DNA of 64,000 nt from an uncultured Anaerolineales bacterium. GTDB lineage: Bacteria; Chloroflexota; Anaerolineae; Anaerolineales; UBA4823. The notes below the pieces were generated by a model that made no database searches, had not been told where the DNA came from, and was given only the letters and a program-made list of their open reading frames with translations. A program made the translations under genes and the position numbers. Each line of letters opens with the position of its first letter. Position 1 is the first letter of the stretch. Of the stretch, positions 50,217 through 60,134 are shown piece after piece. The stretch is from positions 1-64,000 of the forward strand of contig CALFWB010000039.1 in the NCBI GenBank assembly GCA_937928795.1, in the 5' to 3' direction.

Positions 50217-51056
50217 CTAAGATCGCTCGGCTAATTCAAGCAGTTTGCGGATTGCTTTTTGTTGTTTGGGCTTGAGATTAAACATCTGCAATTCCTCAAG
50301 TTGCCCCTCAAAAATGCGCCGTCCTAACCCCGAATAACGCCAAATCTTCAGGTCCTCCTCCAACGGGGAACCGATAATATCTTCGCGCACAATTTTGCCA
50401 TCTGCCATTGCCAACACTCGGCGGGTCTGACGGGCAATCGCCAGATCATGGGTCACCACGATAAAGGTTATTCCCTTAGTCCGATTTAGCTCGGCGATCA
50501 AGCGCATCAAGTCTAAACTGGCTTGGGAATCCAAATTTCCGGTTGGCTCATCGGCTAGCACAATCAGCGGGTCATTGGCTAAAGCCCGAGCAATTGCAAC
50601 GCGCTGCCTTTGTCCTCCCGATAGCTGAGCTGGGAGGTGATTGACACGCTCGGCAAGGCCGACCATCTCAAGTAACTGGAATGCTCTGCTTTTCCGTTCA
50701 TTCGCGGAATAGTATCCCATCATCGGGATTTCAACATTCTCTCTGGCGGTTAAGGTAGGGATGAGATTATGCAATTGAAAGACGAAACCAACCGTCTTTG
50801 CCCGAAAGCGGTCTTTATCCCGAATCGAAGCCAAATCTTCCCCGTTGATCAAGACCTGTCCGCTGGTTGGTACATCCAAGGCGCCAAGCAGGTTGAGCAA
50901 AGTGCTCTTCCCGCTGCCGCTCGGTCCCATGACGGACACCAGCTCTCCCGCAGCAATGCGCAAATTCACTCCGTTTAGAGCATAAATTTGTTCCCCATCT
51001 CCGTAAACTTTGGTCAAGTCAACGGTTTCTACAATGAATTGCTGGTCTTGTTCCAT
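50217..51056 (-). CDS. ABC transporter ATP-binding protein (MacB/LolD type)
   Basis: A 279-residue ATPase with Walker A GPSGSGKS, signature LSGGQRQRVAIARAL and Walker B VLADEPTGNLDS, the pattern of the MacB/LolD/FtsE group. I start at ATG 51056, eight bases after GGGGAGG; a longer frame from 51098 adds no conserved sequence. About 50 residues follow the ATPase core (EEDLKIWRYSGLGRRIF onward), an extension of unknown role. It is the last gene after an adaptor and a permease; together they form an export or mechanotransmission system. Confidence 0.93.
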   Translation of the reverse strand: MEQDQQFIVETVDLTKVYGDGEQIYALNGVNLRIAAGELVSVMGPSGSGKSTLLNLLGALDVPTSGQVLINGEDLASIRDKDRFRAKTVGFVFQLHNLIPTLTARENVEIPMMGYYSANERKSRAFQLLEMVGLAERVNHLPAQLSGGQRQRVAIARALANDPLIVLADEPTGNLDSQASLDLMRLIAELNRTKGITFIVVTHDLAIARQTRRVLAMADGKIVREDIIGSPLEEDLKIWRYSGLGRRIFEGQLEELQMFNLKPKQQKAIRKLLELAERS

Positions 51057-51072
51057 GCAAAGCGCCTCCCCA

Positions 51073-52215
51073 TCACTTTTCCACTTGGATATCGACAAAG
51101 GCGGTCATGCCCCAGCGCAAAGGCGCGGGCGTCTCATCCATCTCGATTACAACCGTATAATTGACTCCAGAACCTTCGGAGGCTTTAGGGGAAATCAAGA
51201 CAACCTTGCCATTGACAACAACATCCGGCAAGGCATCAAAGGTAATAACGACTTTGTCGCCAATCTTTACCCGCGCCACATCGATTTCATTCAAGTCGGT
51301 GGTCTCAACCCGCAAATGACCCAAATCAGCCAAGATTAAGATTGGCTGGCCGGGAGCCACCCATTCCCCCTCGCGCACATAGACTTCACTGATCGTGCCG
51401 GCATATAAAGCTTTGATCTCCAAATCGGCAAGTTTCTTTTCGGCAGCAGCTAAAGCGGCTTTGGCGGTTGCCAACCGCGCTTCAGCGAGGGCAACCAAAT
51501 CTGGGTCGGGGCCTTGGGATAGGGTGAGATAATCCCGTTCTGCCTTGGCGAGTTTAGCCAGTGCTTCTTGTAAGGCAAATTCGTAGGTCAAGCGCTTGAC
51601 AGCAGCGTTGTAATCAGCCTGCGCTTCGTCAAGTTTTTCCTTCAGTTTTTTGCGCGTCTCGTTCTGCTCGGATTCGTTGCGGTAGGGTTGAAAAGCCGCC
51701 GTGGCAGCGTCTAAGCGTTCTTTCATGACTTTGACAGCTTCCACTGCAGAAAGGCCCTTTTGATTGACCGGAACGGTGAAGTTATCCAACTGATACTGCG
51801 CTTCTTTTACAGCGTTGTTGGCGAGGTAATAAGCCTGCAAGGCAGTTGCCAAAGCTAAATCGTGGTTCTTATAGAGATCATCCAGCGCCTGTTCAGCAGA
51901 GAGCACCTCGGCGCGCGCTTGGGCCACTTGGGCTTCAAGCTCCTCTTTGCCCTTGAGGCGCAGTAAAACCTGCCCTTCTTCAACCACATCCCCTCTTTCA
52001 ACCAACACTTCGGCAACCACCCCCGGAAAAGTGACACTAAGGGTGGAGCGTTTCAGCGGTAAAACAATCCCGGTGGCACTGACAACAGGGTTGGTATTGA
52101 GGATAACCTCTTCAGCCGCCGTTGGCGTTGACCCTTGTTGACCACAACCCGCCAGTATTCCAGATAGAAACCCGATCAAAATCAGGAAGCATAAGGTTTT
52201 TTTAGAAAGTGTCAT
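51073..52215 (-). CDS. HlyD/RND-type adaptor lipoprotein
   Basis: A 380-residue membrane-fusion protein. The signal peptide ends in a lipobox (LAGC, Cys24). A biotinyl-lipoyl-like domain (VVAEVLVERGDVVEEGQVLLRL) is split by a long Ala/Glu-rich coiled coil (about residues 90-250) and followed by a beta-barrel region (VREGEWVAPGQPILIL, VKIGDKVVITFD). It would link the MacB-like permease to its cargo outside the membrane. The gene lies 33 bp after the permease gene and 16 bp before the ATPase gene. Confidence 0.92.
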   Translation of the reverse strand: MTLSKKTLCFLILIGFLSGILAGCGQQGSTPTAAEEVILNTNPVVSATGIVLPLKRSTLSVTFPGVVAEVLVERGDVVEEGQVLLRLKGKEELEAQVAQARAEVLSAEQALDDLYKNHDLALATALQAYYLANNAVKEAQYQLDNFTVPVNQKGLSAVEAVKVMKERLDAATAAFQPYRNESEQNETRKKLKEKLDEAQADYNAAVKRLTYEFALQEALAKLAKAERDYLTLSQGPDPDLVALAEARLATAKAALAAAEKKLADLEIKALYAGTISEVYVREGEWVAPGQPILILADLGHLRVETTDLNEIDVARVKIGDKVVITFDALPDVVVNGKVVLISPKASEGSGVNYTVVIEMDETPAPLRWGMTAFVDIQVEK

Positions 52216-52248
52216 ATCTTCCTCCTCAGAAAGATTCGGCTCATTTGA

Positions 52249-54507
52249 TTATTCGTATCTCAACGCCTCGACCGGCTGCAGGCGAGTGGCACGATAAGAA
52301 GGGTAAATACCGCCCAGGATGCCCAACGTGATGGCTACTCCTAAAGCACGGGCAAAAATATCCCATTCCCAAACGGTCGTCAATAATCCGCCTACCAAAG
52401 GCGCTTGACTCAAACCAATAGCCAGAATGAAGGCAACGACGATCCCCGCGCATCCTCCTAGCAACCCTAGAACCAGGGCTTCCTTTAGTATCATTCCTAA
52501 AACCCTTCGTCTGCGCCAACCCAGTGCTCTCAAGACGCCAATTTCGCGGGTGCGCTCAAAAACCGCCATTAACATCGTATTTAAGACCCCAATGCCCCCA
52601 ACAAAAATCGCCAAGAATGAGATGGCATTCAGCATCACTTCGGCTGATTTGCGGTCTGGCATCTGGCTAGAAAATTCCGTGCTGAGGGTAGCATGGACAT
52701 CCGCAAATTGACGGTTAATGCGCCCCACCAGTTGCTCGGCAGTCTTCGGATCGCGCACTTTTACTGCCGCCATGGTCACTTTTCGCGGTCGCCCGGTTAA
52801 GCTTTGTGCATCCCGCAATGTGATCACCCCTCCCAGCTCTTCCCAACTGATTTTCGATTCGTAAATACCAACAATTCGAAATCTTACTCCGCTTAGCTCA
52901 AGGGTATCGCCGATTTTCTTGCCCAAGGTCTCCATCATCATCCGCCCGACCACAATTTGGTGATTGGTGGTTAAGGGTTGACCCTCGACAACTTTAATAC
53001 GCTGGATGGAAAATTCATTCGGAGCATATCCCTGCAAGATGAAAAACCCGCCTGCCTCAGGCATGGTAACCGCCGTGAAAATTAAGCCGCTGACCGCCTG
53101 AACCTCCGGTAAGGCAGCGATTCTAGCCAGGATTTCCTCATCGATGGCGCTAAAACTGGTATCCGAGACATTTGCCTGACGCAACATGATCTCCGCTTGG
53201 GTGCCTAGGATCATGGTATCCATCTCCTTGAACGCTCCCCGAATGACCGCCTCCATAGCCATAATGCCACCGACCGTTAGGGCAATGGCAAGCAGCGTTA
53301 GCCCTGTGCGGGTAGCACGCTGCCACAGGCTTTGCAAAGTCATCCCACCCACAGGGAAGCGACGCGTTTTGCTTCCCGATCCACCACCCTCGTAGCGCAA
53401 GGCTTCAATAGGCTGCAATTGGGCTGCCCGCCAAGCCGGGTAAAGCCCACCCGTAATCCCCAGAATCATGACCACTACAAAGGCGGTAATAAACTGACTG
53501 GGTCCTAAAGTAGAGAGATTGACACCAAAAAACGTGGTGGTATTGGATAAGAGATAAATCAACAACACTCCGATAAGAGAGCCTAAAACCCCTCCCCCTA
53601 GACAGACCAAGATTGCTTCACCGAAAATCATCCCTAAAATTTTACCCCTGCGCCATCCCATTGCCCGCAAGACGCCGATCTCGCGCGTGCGCTCAAAAAC
53701 AGACATTAACTGAGAATTCATCATTCCCACTCCCCCGATGATTATCGCTAGGCTACTAATCACCCAAACATATCCCTCAAAGAAATCTGCCATGGAGGTC
53801 TGCTCGGCTAAATCGCTTACGCCGCCAATGGAAAGATCCGCGAAACGGCGCTCCACGCGTTGAATGACCCGCTCCCGCAGGGAAAGGTCTTTTAGTTTGA
53901 TATAGAACAAGCTCACTTGGCGCGGCTTTCCCAATAGCTGTTGAGCATCTTCCAGCAGCATTACCGCGCCAGCATCTTCCATGGCGTCCCCGGTTTCGTA
54001 TATTCCGACCACGCGAAAAACAACTCCACCCACCCGCAGAGAATCGCCTACAGACTTCTTAAGTACCTCTGCGGCGGCTGAACCAAGCAGGAGCGGTCGG
54101 CCACGTAAGGATTTTGACTTAACCGCCTGGATTGGACTACCATCCTTGATCACATAGCGGCTTAAGACAAAGCTATCTTGCGGATAACCAAAAACGAAGA
54201 AGAAAGGCTGTCCCTCTGCTTCAGAATAGCCTTGGATCATGCCGCTAACCTGCGCAATTTCGGGCATTGCCGTCAATTCTGCCTGTAAGGCTTCATCAAT
54301 TGAGCTCATACTCAGATCAAACGCATTCGGTTGGCTGATCACTAAATCCGCTTGGCTGCCACTCAACAAAGCGGTATATCCCATCCTGAAGCCATCGGCT
54401 AAGGCTCTCAAGCTAACAATCGCTGCCACGCCAATGGCAATCCCTAGCATGGTCAGAAGCGTGCGAATTTTGCGGCGGATCAGGTTTTTATAAATCACAA
54501 TCATCAT
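52249..54507 (-). CDS. MacB-like permease with two fused FtsX modules
   Basis: About 752 residues from ATG 54507 (TTG 54534 is less likely). The protein is an internal duplication. Each half has one N-terminal membrane helix, a periplasmic MacB_PCD-like domain and a three-helix FtsX domain. The halves share blocks such as NLIRRKIRT / RATRTGLTLLAIALTVG, VFERTREIGVLRAMGWRR / VFERTREIGVLRALGWRR and GGLYPAWRAAQLQPIEALRYE / GGIYPSYRATRLQPVEALRYE. The single polypeptide could act as the dimer that MacB normally forms from two chains. It is first in the three-gene operon. Confidence 0.92.
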   Translation of the reverse strand: MMIVIYKNLIRRKIRTLLTMLGIAIGVAAIVSLRALADGFRMGYTALLSGSQADLVISQPNAFDLSMSSIDEALQAELTAMPEIAQVSGMIQGYSEAEGQPFFFVFGYPQDSFVLSRYVIKDGSPIQAVKSKSLRGRPLLLGSAAAEVLKKSVGDSLRVGGVVFRVVGIYETGDAMEDAGAVMLLEDAQQLLGKPRQVSLFYIKLKDLSLRERVIQRVERRFADLSIGGVSDLAEQTSMADFFEGYVWVISSLAIIIGGVGMMNSQLMSVFERTREIGVLRAMGWRRGKILGMIFGEAILVCLGGGVLGSLIGVLLIYLLSNTTTFFGVNLSTLGPSQFITAFVVVMILGITGGLYPAWRAAQLQPIEALRYEGGGSGSKTRRFPVGGMTLQSLWQRATRTGLTLLAIALTVGGIMAMEAVIRGAFKEMDTMILGTQAEIMLRQANVSDTSFSAIDEEILARIAALPEVQAVSGLIFTAVTMPEAGGFFILQGYAPNEFSIQRIKVVEGQPLTTNHQIVVGRMMMETLGKKIGDTLELSGVRFRIVGIYESKISWEELGGVITLRDAQSLTGRPRKVTMAAVKVRDPKTAEQLVGRINRQFADVHATLSTEFSSQMPDRKSAEVMLNAISFLAIFVGGIGVLNTMLMAVFERTREIGVLRALGWRRRRVLGMILKEALVLGLLGGCAGIVVAFILAIGLSQAPLVGGLLTTVWEWDIFARALGVAITLGILGGIYPSYRATRLQPVEALRYE

Positions 54508-54534
54508 TTGATTGAGCTCGTAATTTGCACTCAA

Positions 54535-54896
54535 GAATTTTCGAAGGTAAAGCTCTATAGCACAATGGCAAAGAGTTGTGCTAAAACTTTGGCATACACA
54601 ACGACTGCGATAACAGACTATTTACGATGATATTCTCTAGAGAGTTGCGAAATTGGTACCTATTACTTATCCTCGCAAGAGGTATATGCCTTGAGTAAAG
54701 GCAACGCGCTTTATTTTACTACTCTTTTCACTTAAGGAAGTTTATGTTGTTAAGTTAAAATCACCATAACATCATCGAATATTAACATCATTAAGAAACC
54801 ATAAAACAAACAACCGGATACAAAATGTTATAATTTTTTTAACACTTAAGAGGAAAATTTTGAATAGCTTCTGTCAACGAACTGCACGAAATTCCC
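54535..54896. other. AT-rich intergenic region between divergent operons
   Basis: No gene is supported. The segment from about 54715 to 54845 is distinctly AT-rich and holds the ppx promoter at its right end. No clear repeat or hairpin stands out in the left half. Confidence 0.6.
54826..54834 (+). promoter_or_regulatory. Extended -10 promoter for the polyphosphate cluster
   Basis: TGTTATAAT is an extended -10 box (TGn-TATAAT). The -35 region is not recognisable. It would give a leader of about 55 nt before ppx. Confidence 0.55.
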
Positions 54897-56414
54897 ATGC
54901 ACGAGCATCTGGCGGCAATTGATATCGGCTCAAATGCGATTCGGATGGCGGTTGCTCGCCTAGAGAGTCAGGGCAATCTAGAAATTGTCGAAAACACCCG
55001 TGTCCCCATTCGGCTTGGCAAAGATGCCTTTACCTTAGGCTACTTTACCGAAGAGACAATTCAGATGGCAGTCGGCACCTTCCACCGCTTCCGCAACCTT
55101 GCCCAAGTTTTTGATGTCAAAGTAGTCCGCGCCGTTGCCACCAGCGCTATGCGCGAAGCTGCCAACAGCCATATTCTCATCGATCGCATCGCTTCTCAAA
55201 CCGGCTTTCAAGTCGAAGTGATTAGCGAAATCGAAGAAGCTCGCCTCATTCACTTAGCTGTTCAGAGGGTGATCGATCTCAAAGGCAAGCGCGCGCTGTT
55301 GATTGATATTGGAGGTGGGAGTGTTGAAGTCACCCTATCCAACGAGAACGTGTTATCGGTCGAAAGTTACGCCCTCGGAACGGTGCGTTTGTTGACCAAA
55401 CTAGAAGGAAGCAACGGCAGCCTCAATTTCAATCAACTGGTCAGTGAGTACACCGATAAAGTTCGCCGTCGCATTCAATCCCAAATTGGGAACGAGAGCA
55501 TCGATCTCACCATAGCTACCGGCGGCAACGCTGAAGAGATGGGCAAATTGCACAAGCGGCTTTTCAAAGGCGACCGAGAAGATTGTATTACAATTACCGA
55601 AATCGAAAAACTCATCGAAATGCTTCAGCGGATGTCGCTGGATGAGCGAATTCAGAAACTGCACCTTAGGCCCGATCGAGCAGATGTCCTCCTCCCTGCG
55701 GCGGTCGTCTTACGCATGATCGCAAACATAGCACAATCTAAAACAATCCAAACCCCTGAGGTCGGATTAAAAGACGGCTTACTATTGGAATTGGGAAGCA
55801 CCTTCCGAGGACCTCCCAAACCACGCCGCGAGCAGGTGTTCACCTCAGCGATTAAGCTAGGACAAAAATACAAGTTTGACGAAGAGCACGCGCGCTTTGT
55901 GGCAAACTTTGCCAGTCGTCTCTTCCTACAGTCGCTATCCCTCCATAATCTCACCGAAAAAGAACTCCTTATCCTAGAGGCCGCCTCACTCCTGCACGAC
56001 ATTGGACACTTTATTAACACGATCGATCATGACAAACATGGCTATTACATCCTCATGAATACCCCTTTGGTCGGCCTTTCTCCAAAAGAACAAGAGATCC
56101 TCGCCACGGTTGTCCGTTATCACCGTAAGGATTCGTTTGCTACCCCAGATGATGTGTTTAAGTCCTTATCGCAAAGTGAGCGCGCCATCGTTTCCAAATT
56201 ATGTGCCTTGATGGAGCTTGCCGATGCGCTTGATATTAGCCATACAGCCCGCCTTCACGATCTGATCCTCGAGCAGCATGGTAGCCAGTGGAAGCTCATC
56301 CTGGTCAGCTCTGATCCGTTGCTGCTAGAAAAATGGTGGGTTGAGAAAAGAAAATCTCTTTTTCAGGATGTATTTGGCGTTCAATTGACTGTGGAGGTTT
56401 GGAATGGAAGCTGA
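54897..56414 (+). CDS. ppx: Exopolyphosphatase (Ppx/GppA family) with HD domain
   Basis: A 505-residue protein. The N-terminal actin-like domains contain AIDIGSNAIRMAVARL and LLIDIGGGSVEVTL, the two phosphate loops of the Ppx/GppA family, which remove terminal phosphate from polyphosphate or hydrolyse pppGpp. The C-terminal HD domain (LLHDIGHFINTIDHDKHG) is conserved in the long form. It overlaps the next gene by 11 bp. Context with CHAD and ppk favours polyphosphate as the substrate. Confidence 0.93.
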   Translation: MHEHLAAIDIGSNAIRMAVARLESQGNLEIVENTRVPIRLGKDAFTLGYFTEETIQMAVGTFHRFRNLAQVFDVKVVRAVATSAMREAANSHILIDRIASQTGFQVEVISEIEEARLIHLAVQRVIDLKGKRALLIDIGGGSVEVTLSNENVLSVESYALGTVRLLTKLEGSNGSLNFNQLVSEYTDKVRRRIQSQIGNESIDLTIATGGNAEEMGKLHKRLFKGDREDCITITEIEKLIEMLQRMSLDERIQKLHLRPDRADVLLPAAVVLRMIANIAQSKTIQTPEVGLKDGLLLELGSTFRGPPKPRREQVFTSAIKLGQKYKFDEEHARFVANFASRLFLQSLSLHNLTEKELLILEAASLLHDIGHFINTIDHDKHGYYILMNTPLVGLSPKEQEILATVVRYHRKDSFATPDDVFKSLSQSERAIVSKLCALMELADALDISHTARLHDLILEQHGSQWKLILVSSDPLLLEKWWVEKRKSLFQDVFGVQLTVEVWNGS

Positions 56415-57360
56415 ACAATCTATCACAGAGCAACTCTCAACTTCACTTCAAGCTCGTTGGGAGAAGTACAACCAAGAACTCAACCGCTGTCGGGCTGAGT
56501 TTTCTGAGGAGGCTGTTCACGACCTACGTGTGGCAACGCGGCGCCTGCTAGCTCTCCTTGACCTCACGGGGCTCCTTTATACCGGCGCGCCGGTTCAAAA
56601 ACTGCTCCTAGCTTTCAAGGACCAGCTTGATAGTTATGACGACTTGCGAGATACGCAAGTGATGCTCCTAGAGGTTGGGCAACAGGTGCAAGAGATGCCC
56701 AGTTTGGCAACGTTCCAAAAATTCCTCGCCAAGCGAGAAAAACGTCTGCTACAAGCCGCCCAAAAAAACGTCCAAAGCTATAAACTTAATACCCTTGAAA
56801 AACGCCTCACTGCGGTGCAAAAGGCAATGCGAAAAACTGCGGAGGATAGCGCCCTCGCCGAGTCTCTCTTTCAGACGCTCGACGATGTCTACGCCAGTGT
56901 ATTGAAACGTTTCAAACAAATTGACCCAGCTATCCCTCAAACCATTCATCGCGTCCGAGTGCGCTTTAAGAAATTCCGCTATATGATCGAATGCGTCTAT
57001 CCTTTCATCGCCGATTTCCCCCCAGATAATTTGCGCGCCATGCATGATTATCAAACCCTAATGGGAAATATCCAAGATGTCGAAGTCCTGCTCTCGACCC
57101 TGAACACGCTTGCCGCCAAGAAAAACGGACACAATTTTAGCGAAGCAATTGAGCATTACCAGAATCGACACACTCAAACCATTCAAGCGTACCTAGGAAA
57201 GAAAGACGAACTCTTCCAATTCTGGCGTGCCTCTCCTTCAAAGCCTTTCCCGTGGCAAGCAACGACCGCTTCTCAAACAGGCAAAAAACCCCGCCGCAAG
57301 GCAGGTGTGCCTTCCGCAAAAGGGGCAGAAGAGGAAATCAAGGTAGCACAAGAAGCGTAA
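56404..57360 (+). CDS. CHAD domain protein
   Basis: A 318-residue alpha-helical protein with the CHAD repeats: conserved His/Arg/Lys pairs in EEAVHDLRVATRRLLAL and in IHRVRVRFKKFRYMIE. CHAD domains bind polyphosphate directly and often target to polyphosphate granules. The C-terminal 40 residues are basic and Lys/Arg-rich (GKKPRRKAG). It overlaps ppx by 11 bp and precedes sixA, so it is part of the polyphosphate operon. Confidence 0.92.
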   Translation: MEAEQSITEQLSTSLQARWEKYNQELNRCRAEFSEEAVHDLRVATRRLLALLDLTGLLYTGAPVQKLLLAFKDQLDSYDDLRDTQVMLLEVGQQVQEMPSLATFQKFLAKREKRLLQAAQKNVQSYKLNTLEKRLTAVQKAMRKTAEDSALAESLFQTLDDVYASVLKRFKQIDPAIPQTIHRVRVRFKKFRYMIECVYPFIADFPPDNLRAMHDYQTLMGNIQDVEVLLSTLNTLAAKKNGHNFSEAIEHYQNRHTQTIQAYLGKKDELFQFWRASPSKPFPWQATTASQTGKKPRRKAGVPSAKGAEEEIKVAQEA

Positions 57361-57405
57361 TGCAGTGCAAGGGTCTCAGGTTGATTTCGTTCCATAGAGA
57401 GGGAA

Positions 57406-57915
57406 ATGATGAAACTCTATCTTTTACGTCATGCCATTGCCGATGTGCGCGATCCGGTAAAATACCCTGATGACAGCTTACGTCCGCTGACCAAAGAGGG
57501 AAAAGACAAATTTCGGCGCATTTGTGGCGGCATTCAGCGCTTGCGCCTAGCCTTCGATCTGGTCGTTTCTAGTCCCTACACCCGCGCCCAGCAAACAGCG
57601 GAGATTTTCTGCGAAGAGTTGAAGATCAGCAAAGCTCAACTCGTGCTTAACGAAAACCTCACCCCGTTTGGCGACCCACAGGCTCTTTTTGAAGAAATCT
57701 CAGCGCAATACCCCAATATTGATAACCTTGTGTGTGTGGGCCATGAACCCTATTTGAGTGAATTGATTGGTGCTTTGCTTTGTGGAAATGCTGCGGCGAG
57801 CATCACCATGAAAAAAGGTGGGCTCTGTTGCCTAACCCTCTCACAGTTGGATTTTGCTGGTTATGCCACGCTTGAATGGCTTTTGACCCCAGCCCAATTG
57901 ATTGCTATGTCCTAA
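57406..57915 (+). CDS. sixA: SixA-type phosphohistidine phosphatase
   Basis: A 169-residue histidine phosphatase superfamily protein with the catalytic LRHAIAD at residues 6-12, a PYTRAQQTAEI segment and the distal VGHEPYLS His. SixA enzymes remove phosphate from phosphohistidine proteins. Its place between CHAD and ppk suggests a link to histidine-phosphate intermediates or polyphosphate turnover, which is inference. GAGGGAA precedes the paired ATG codons at 57406 and 57409. Confidence 0.9.
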   Translation: MMKLYLLRHAIADVRDPVKYPDDSLRPLTKEGKDKFRRICGGIQRLRLAFDLVVSSPYTRAQQTAEIFCEELKISKAQLVLNENLTPFGDPQALFEEISAQYPNIDNLVCVGHEPYLSELIGALLCGNAAASITMKKGGLCCLTLSQLDFAGYATLEWLLTPAQLIAMS

Positions 57916-57927
57916 AATCTCGCAGAA

Positions 57928-60024
57928 ATGGTTGAAGCCATTCCCCTTACCCCAGAAGTTTATCTTAACCGTGAGCTAAGCCTATTAGAGTTTCAACGGC
58001 GCGTTTTAGAAGAAGTTGAAAACCCTACTCACCCTTTGCTTGAGCGCCTGAAATTCCTCTCAATCTTCGGCTCAAACATGGATGAATTCTTCATGGTGCG
58101 CGTTTCGGGCATTCGCGAACAGGTAGAATTGCAGGTCTTAGATGTGATGCCCGACGGCTTAACTCCCAAGGAACAACTGATTGCCATTCGGAAAAAGTCG
58201 CTCGAACTGTACCGTCTGGCTCAGCGCCTTTATCGAAAAGAATTGCTGCCAGCCTTGAACGAAAATGGCATCCATATCATGGATTACTACAAACTAACGG
58301 ATGCCCAACGCAAACGCGCCGACGCATATTTTTTCAATATTGTTTTCCCTGTTCTCACCCCGCTCGCCTTTGATCCCGGCCATCCGTTTCCTCACATATC
58401 CAATCTCAGCACCAATCTGGCCGTTGTCATCCACGACAAGAAAGGGCGCGAGAAGTTTGCCAGAGTAAAAGTTCCCAGTCTCTTACCGCCCCTGCTTTCA
58501 GTTGGCCGTCATACGGTGAAGGTGTCGCAGCCAACTAAGAGCATCAAACACTATTACTACATTTGGCTCGATCAACTGATCGCCGCTCAGCTCAGTCAAC
58601 TCTTCCCCGGCTTAGAGGTTGTCGAAGTGCATCCTTTCCGCGTTATTCGCGATGCCGACATCGAAATTCAAGAGCTGGAAGCCGACGATCTGCTGGAAAC
58701 CATGAAGGAAAATTTGCTCTCGCGCAAGTTCGGCTCGGTTGTCATGATGGCCATCGACAGCGAGATGCCTAAAAACATCCGTGACCTTTTAGTTCAAAAC
58801 CTCGAATGCAAGCTCACTGATGTCTATACCATCGGGCAGCCTCTCTCGCTCTCCTCGCTCAAACAGGTTTACGATGAAGTGGATGCCCCAGAACTGAAAT
58901 TTGCCCCCTACAAACCCCATCTTCCCAAGCGCTTACTCCACGCTCACCAGAACGCCTTGATCTTTGAGCGCATTCGGGAGGGAAACATCCTTTTACACCA
59001 CCCATATGATTCCTTTGTGCCGGTGATCGAATTCCTCCAAACTGCAGCGCGTGACCCGCATGTTTTGGCAATCAAGCAGACCCTTTATCGGGTTGGGAAA
59101 AATTCCCCAGTTGTTGAAGCGCTAATTGAAGCCGCCCAAAACGGGAAACAAGTTGCCGTGTTGGTCGAACTAAAAGCGCGTTTTGACGAAGAGAGCAACA
59201 TTGAGTGGGCACAGCGCTTGGAGCAAGTTGGCGCCCACGTGGTTTATGGTTTGATCGGCTTGAAAACTCACTGTAAAGTTGCCATGGTTATCCGTCAAGA
59301 AAGAGAGGGAATTCGGCGCTATCTTCACCTCGCTACCGGAAACTATAACGCCATTACCGCCCAAGTTTACGAAGATATTGGCTTGCTAACTTGTGATGAG
59401 CAAATGGGCATTGATGCCACCGACTTGTTCAATTACCTGACCGGCTACTCGACCAAACAAGAGTACTTAAAATTCCTGGTTTCGCCGGTCAACCTGCGCC
59501 AGAAAATAGAAGAGTTGATCAAGAGAGAAATTCAACATGCCCAAAATGGCAAAAAAGCCCAGCTCATTTTCAAGATGAACTCTCTTGCCGACCCGCATAT
59601 TGTTCAATTACTTTATGAGGCTTCTCAAGCTGGCGTTCAAATCGATCTGATTGTGCGTGGCATTTGTACGCTTGTGCCGGGCGTCAAAGGCTATAGCGAA
59701 AAAATTCGGGTGGTCAGCATCTTAGGGCGATTTCTGGAACATAGCCGTATTTATTTTTTCCGCAATAATGGCAAAGAAGAAATTTACATCGGCAGCGCCG
59801 ATCTCATGACCCGCAATCTCGATCACCGCGTTGAGGTAATTTTCCCAATTGAAGATCCCCTACACCACGCTTATTTAAAGAAAATCCTAGAGATATACAT
59901 CGAGGATAACTCCTGTGCCCGCCAAATGCGTGACGATGGCTCTTACATTAGCCTAAAACCCCCGGATGGAAAGGGATGTCTAAACGTTCAGGAATGGCTT
60001 ATGGACCCTGCCAATCGGAAGTAA
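57928..60024 (+). CDS. ppk: Polyphosphate kinase
   Basis: A 698-residue PPK1 enzyme that polymerises the gamma phosphate of ATP into polyphosphate, reversibly, at the membrane. The N-terminal NRELSLLEFQRRVLEE, the head domain with SNMDEFFMVRVSG, and two phospholipase-D-like C-terminal domains are all present. The autophosphorylated His448 lies in KTHCKV, followed by YLHLATGNYN. The length is normal. It is the last gene of ppx-CHAD-sixA-ppk, so synthesis and breakdown of polyphosphate are made from one operon. Confidence 0.96.
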   Translation: MVEAIPLTPEVYLNRELSLLEFQRRVLEEVENPTHPLLERLKFLSIFGSNMDEFFMVRVSGIREQVELQVLDVMPDGLTPKEQLIAIRKKSLELYRLAQRLYRKELLPALNENGIHIMDYYKLTDAQRKRADAYFFNIVFPVLTPLAFDPGHPFPHISNLSTNLAVVIHDKKGREKFARVKVPSLLPPLLSVGRHTVKVSQPTKSIKHYYYIWLDQLIAAQLSQLFPGLEVVEVHPFRVIRDADIEIQELEADDLLETMKENLLSRKFGSVVMMAIDSEMPKNIRDLLVQNLECKLTDVYTIGQPLSLSSLKQVYDEVDAPELKFAPYKPHLPKRLLHAHQNALIFERIREGNILLHHPYDSFVPVIEFLQTAARDPHVLAIKQTLYRVGKNSPVVEALIEAAQNGKQVAVLVELKARFDEESNIEWAQRLEQVGAHVVYGLIGLKTHCKVAMVIRQEREGIRRYLHLATGNYNAITAQVYEDIGLLTCDEQMGIDATDLFNYLTGYSTKQEYLKFLVSPVNLRQKIEELIKREIQHAQNGKKAQLIFKMNSLADPHIVQLLYEASQAGVQIDLIVRGICTLVPGVKGYSEKIRVVSILGRFLEHSRIYFFRNNGKEEIYIGSADLMTRNLDHRVEVIFPIEDPLHHAYLKKILEIYIEDNSCARQMRDDGSYISLKPPDGKGCLNVQEWLMDPANRK

Positions 60025-60134
60025 TTCGGTCCGCAGCGGTTCAACTCGGTAAAAAATCCACAGATGACGCAGATTTGGCAGAAAAATTCATCGGGTTCAG
60101 TTCGGAATACGCGCAAGGATTCAGGCCTTGCCTT

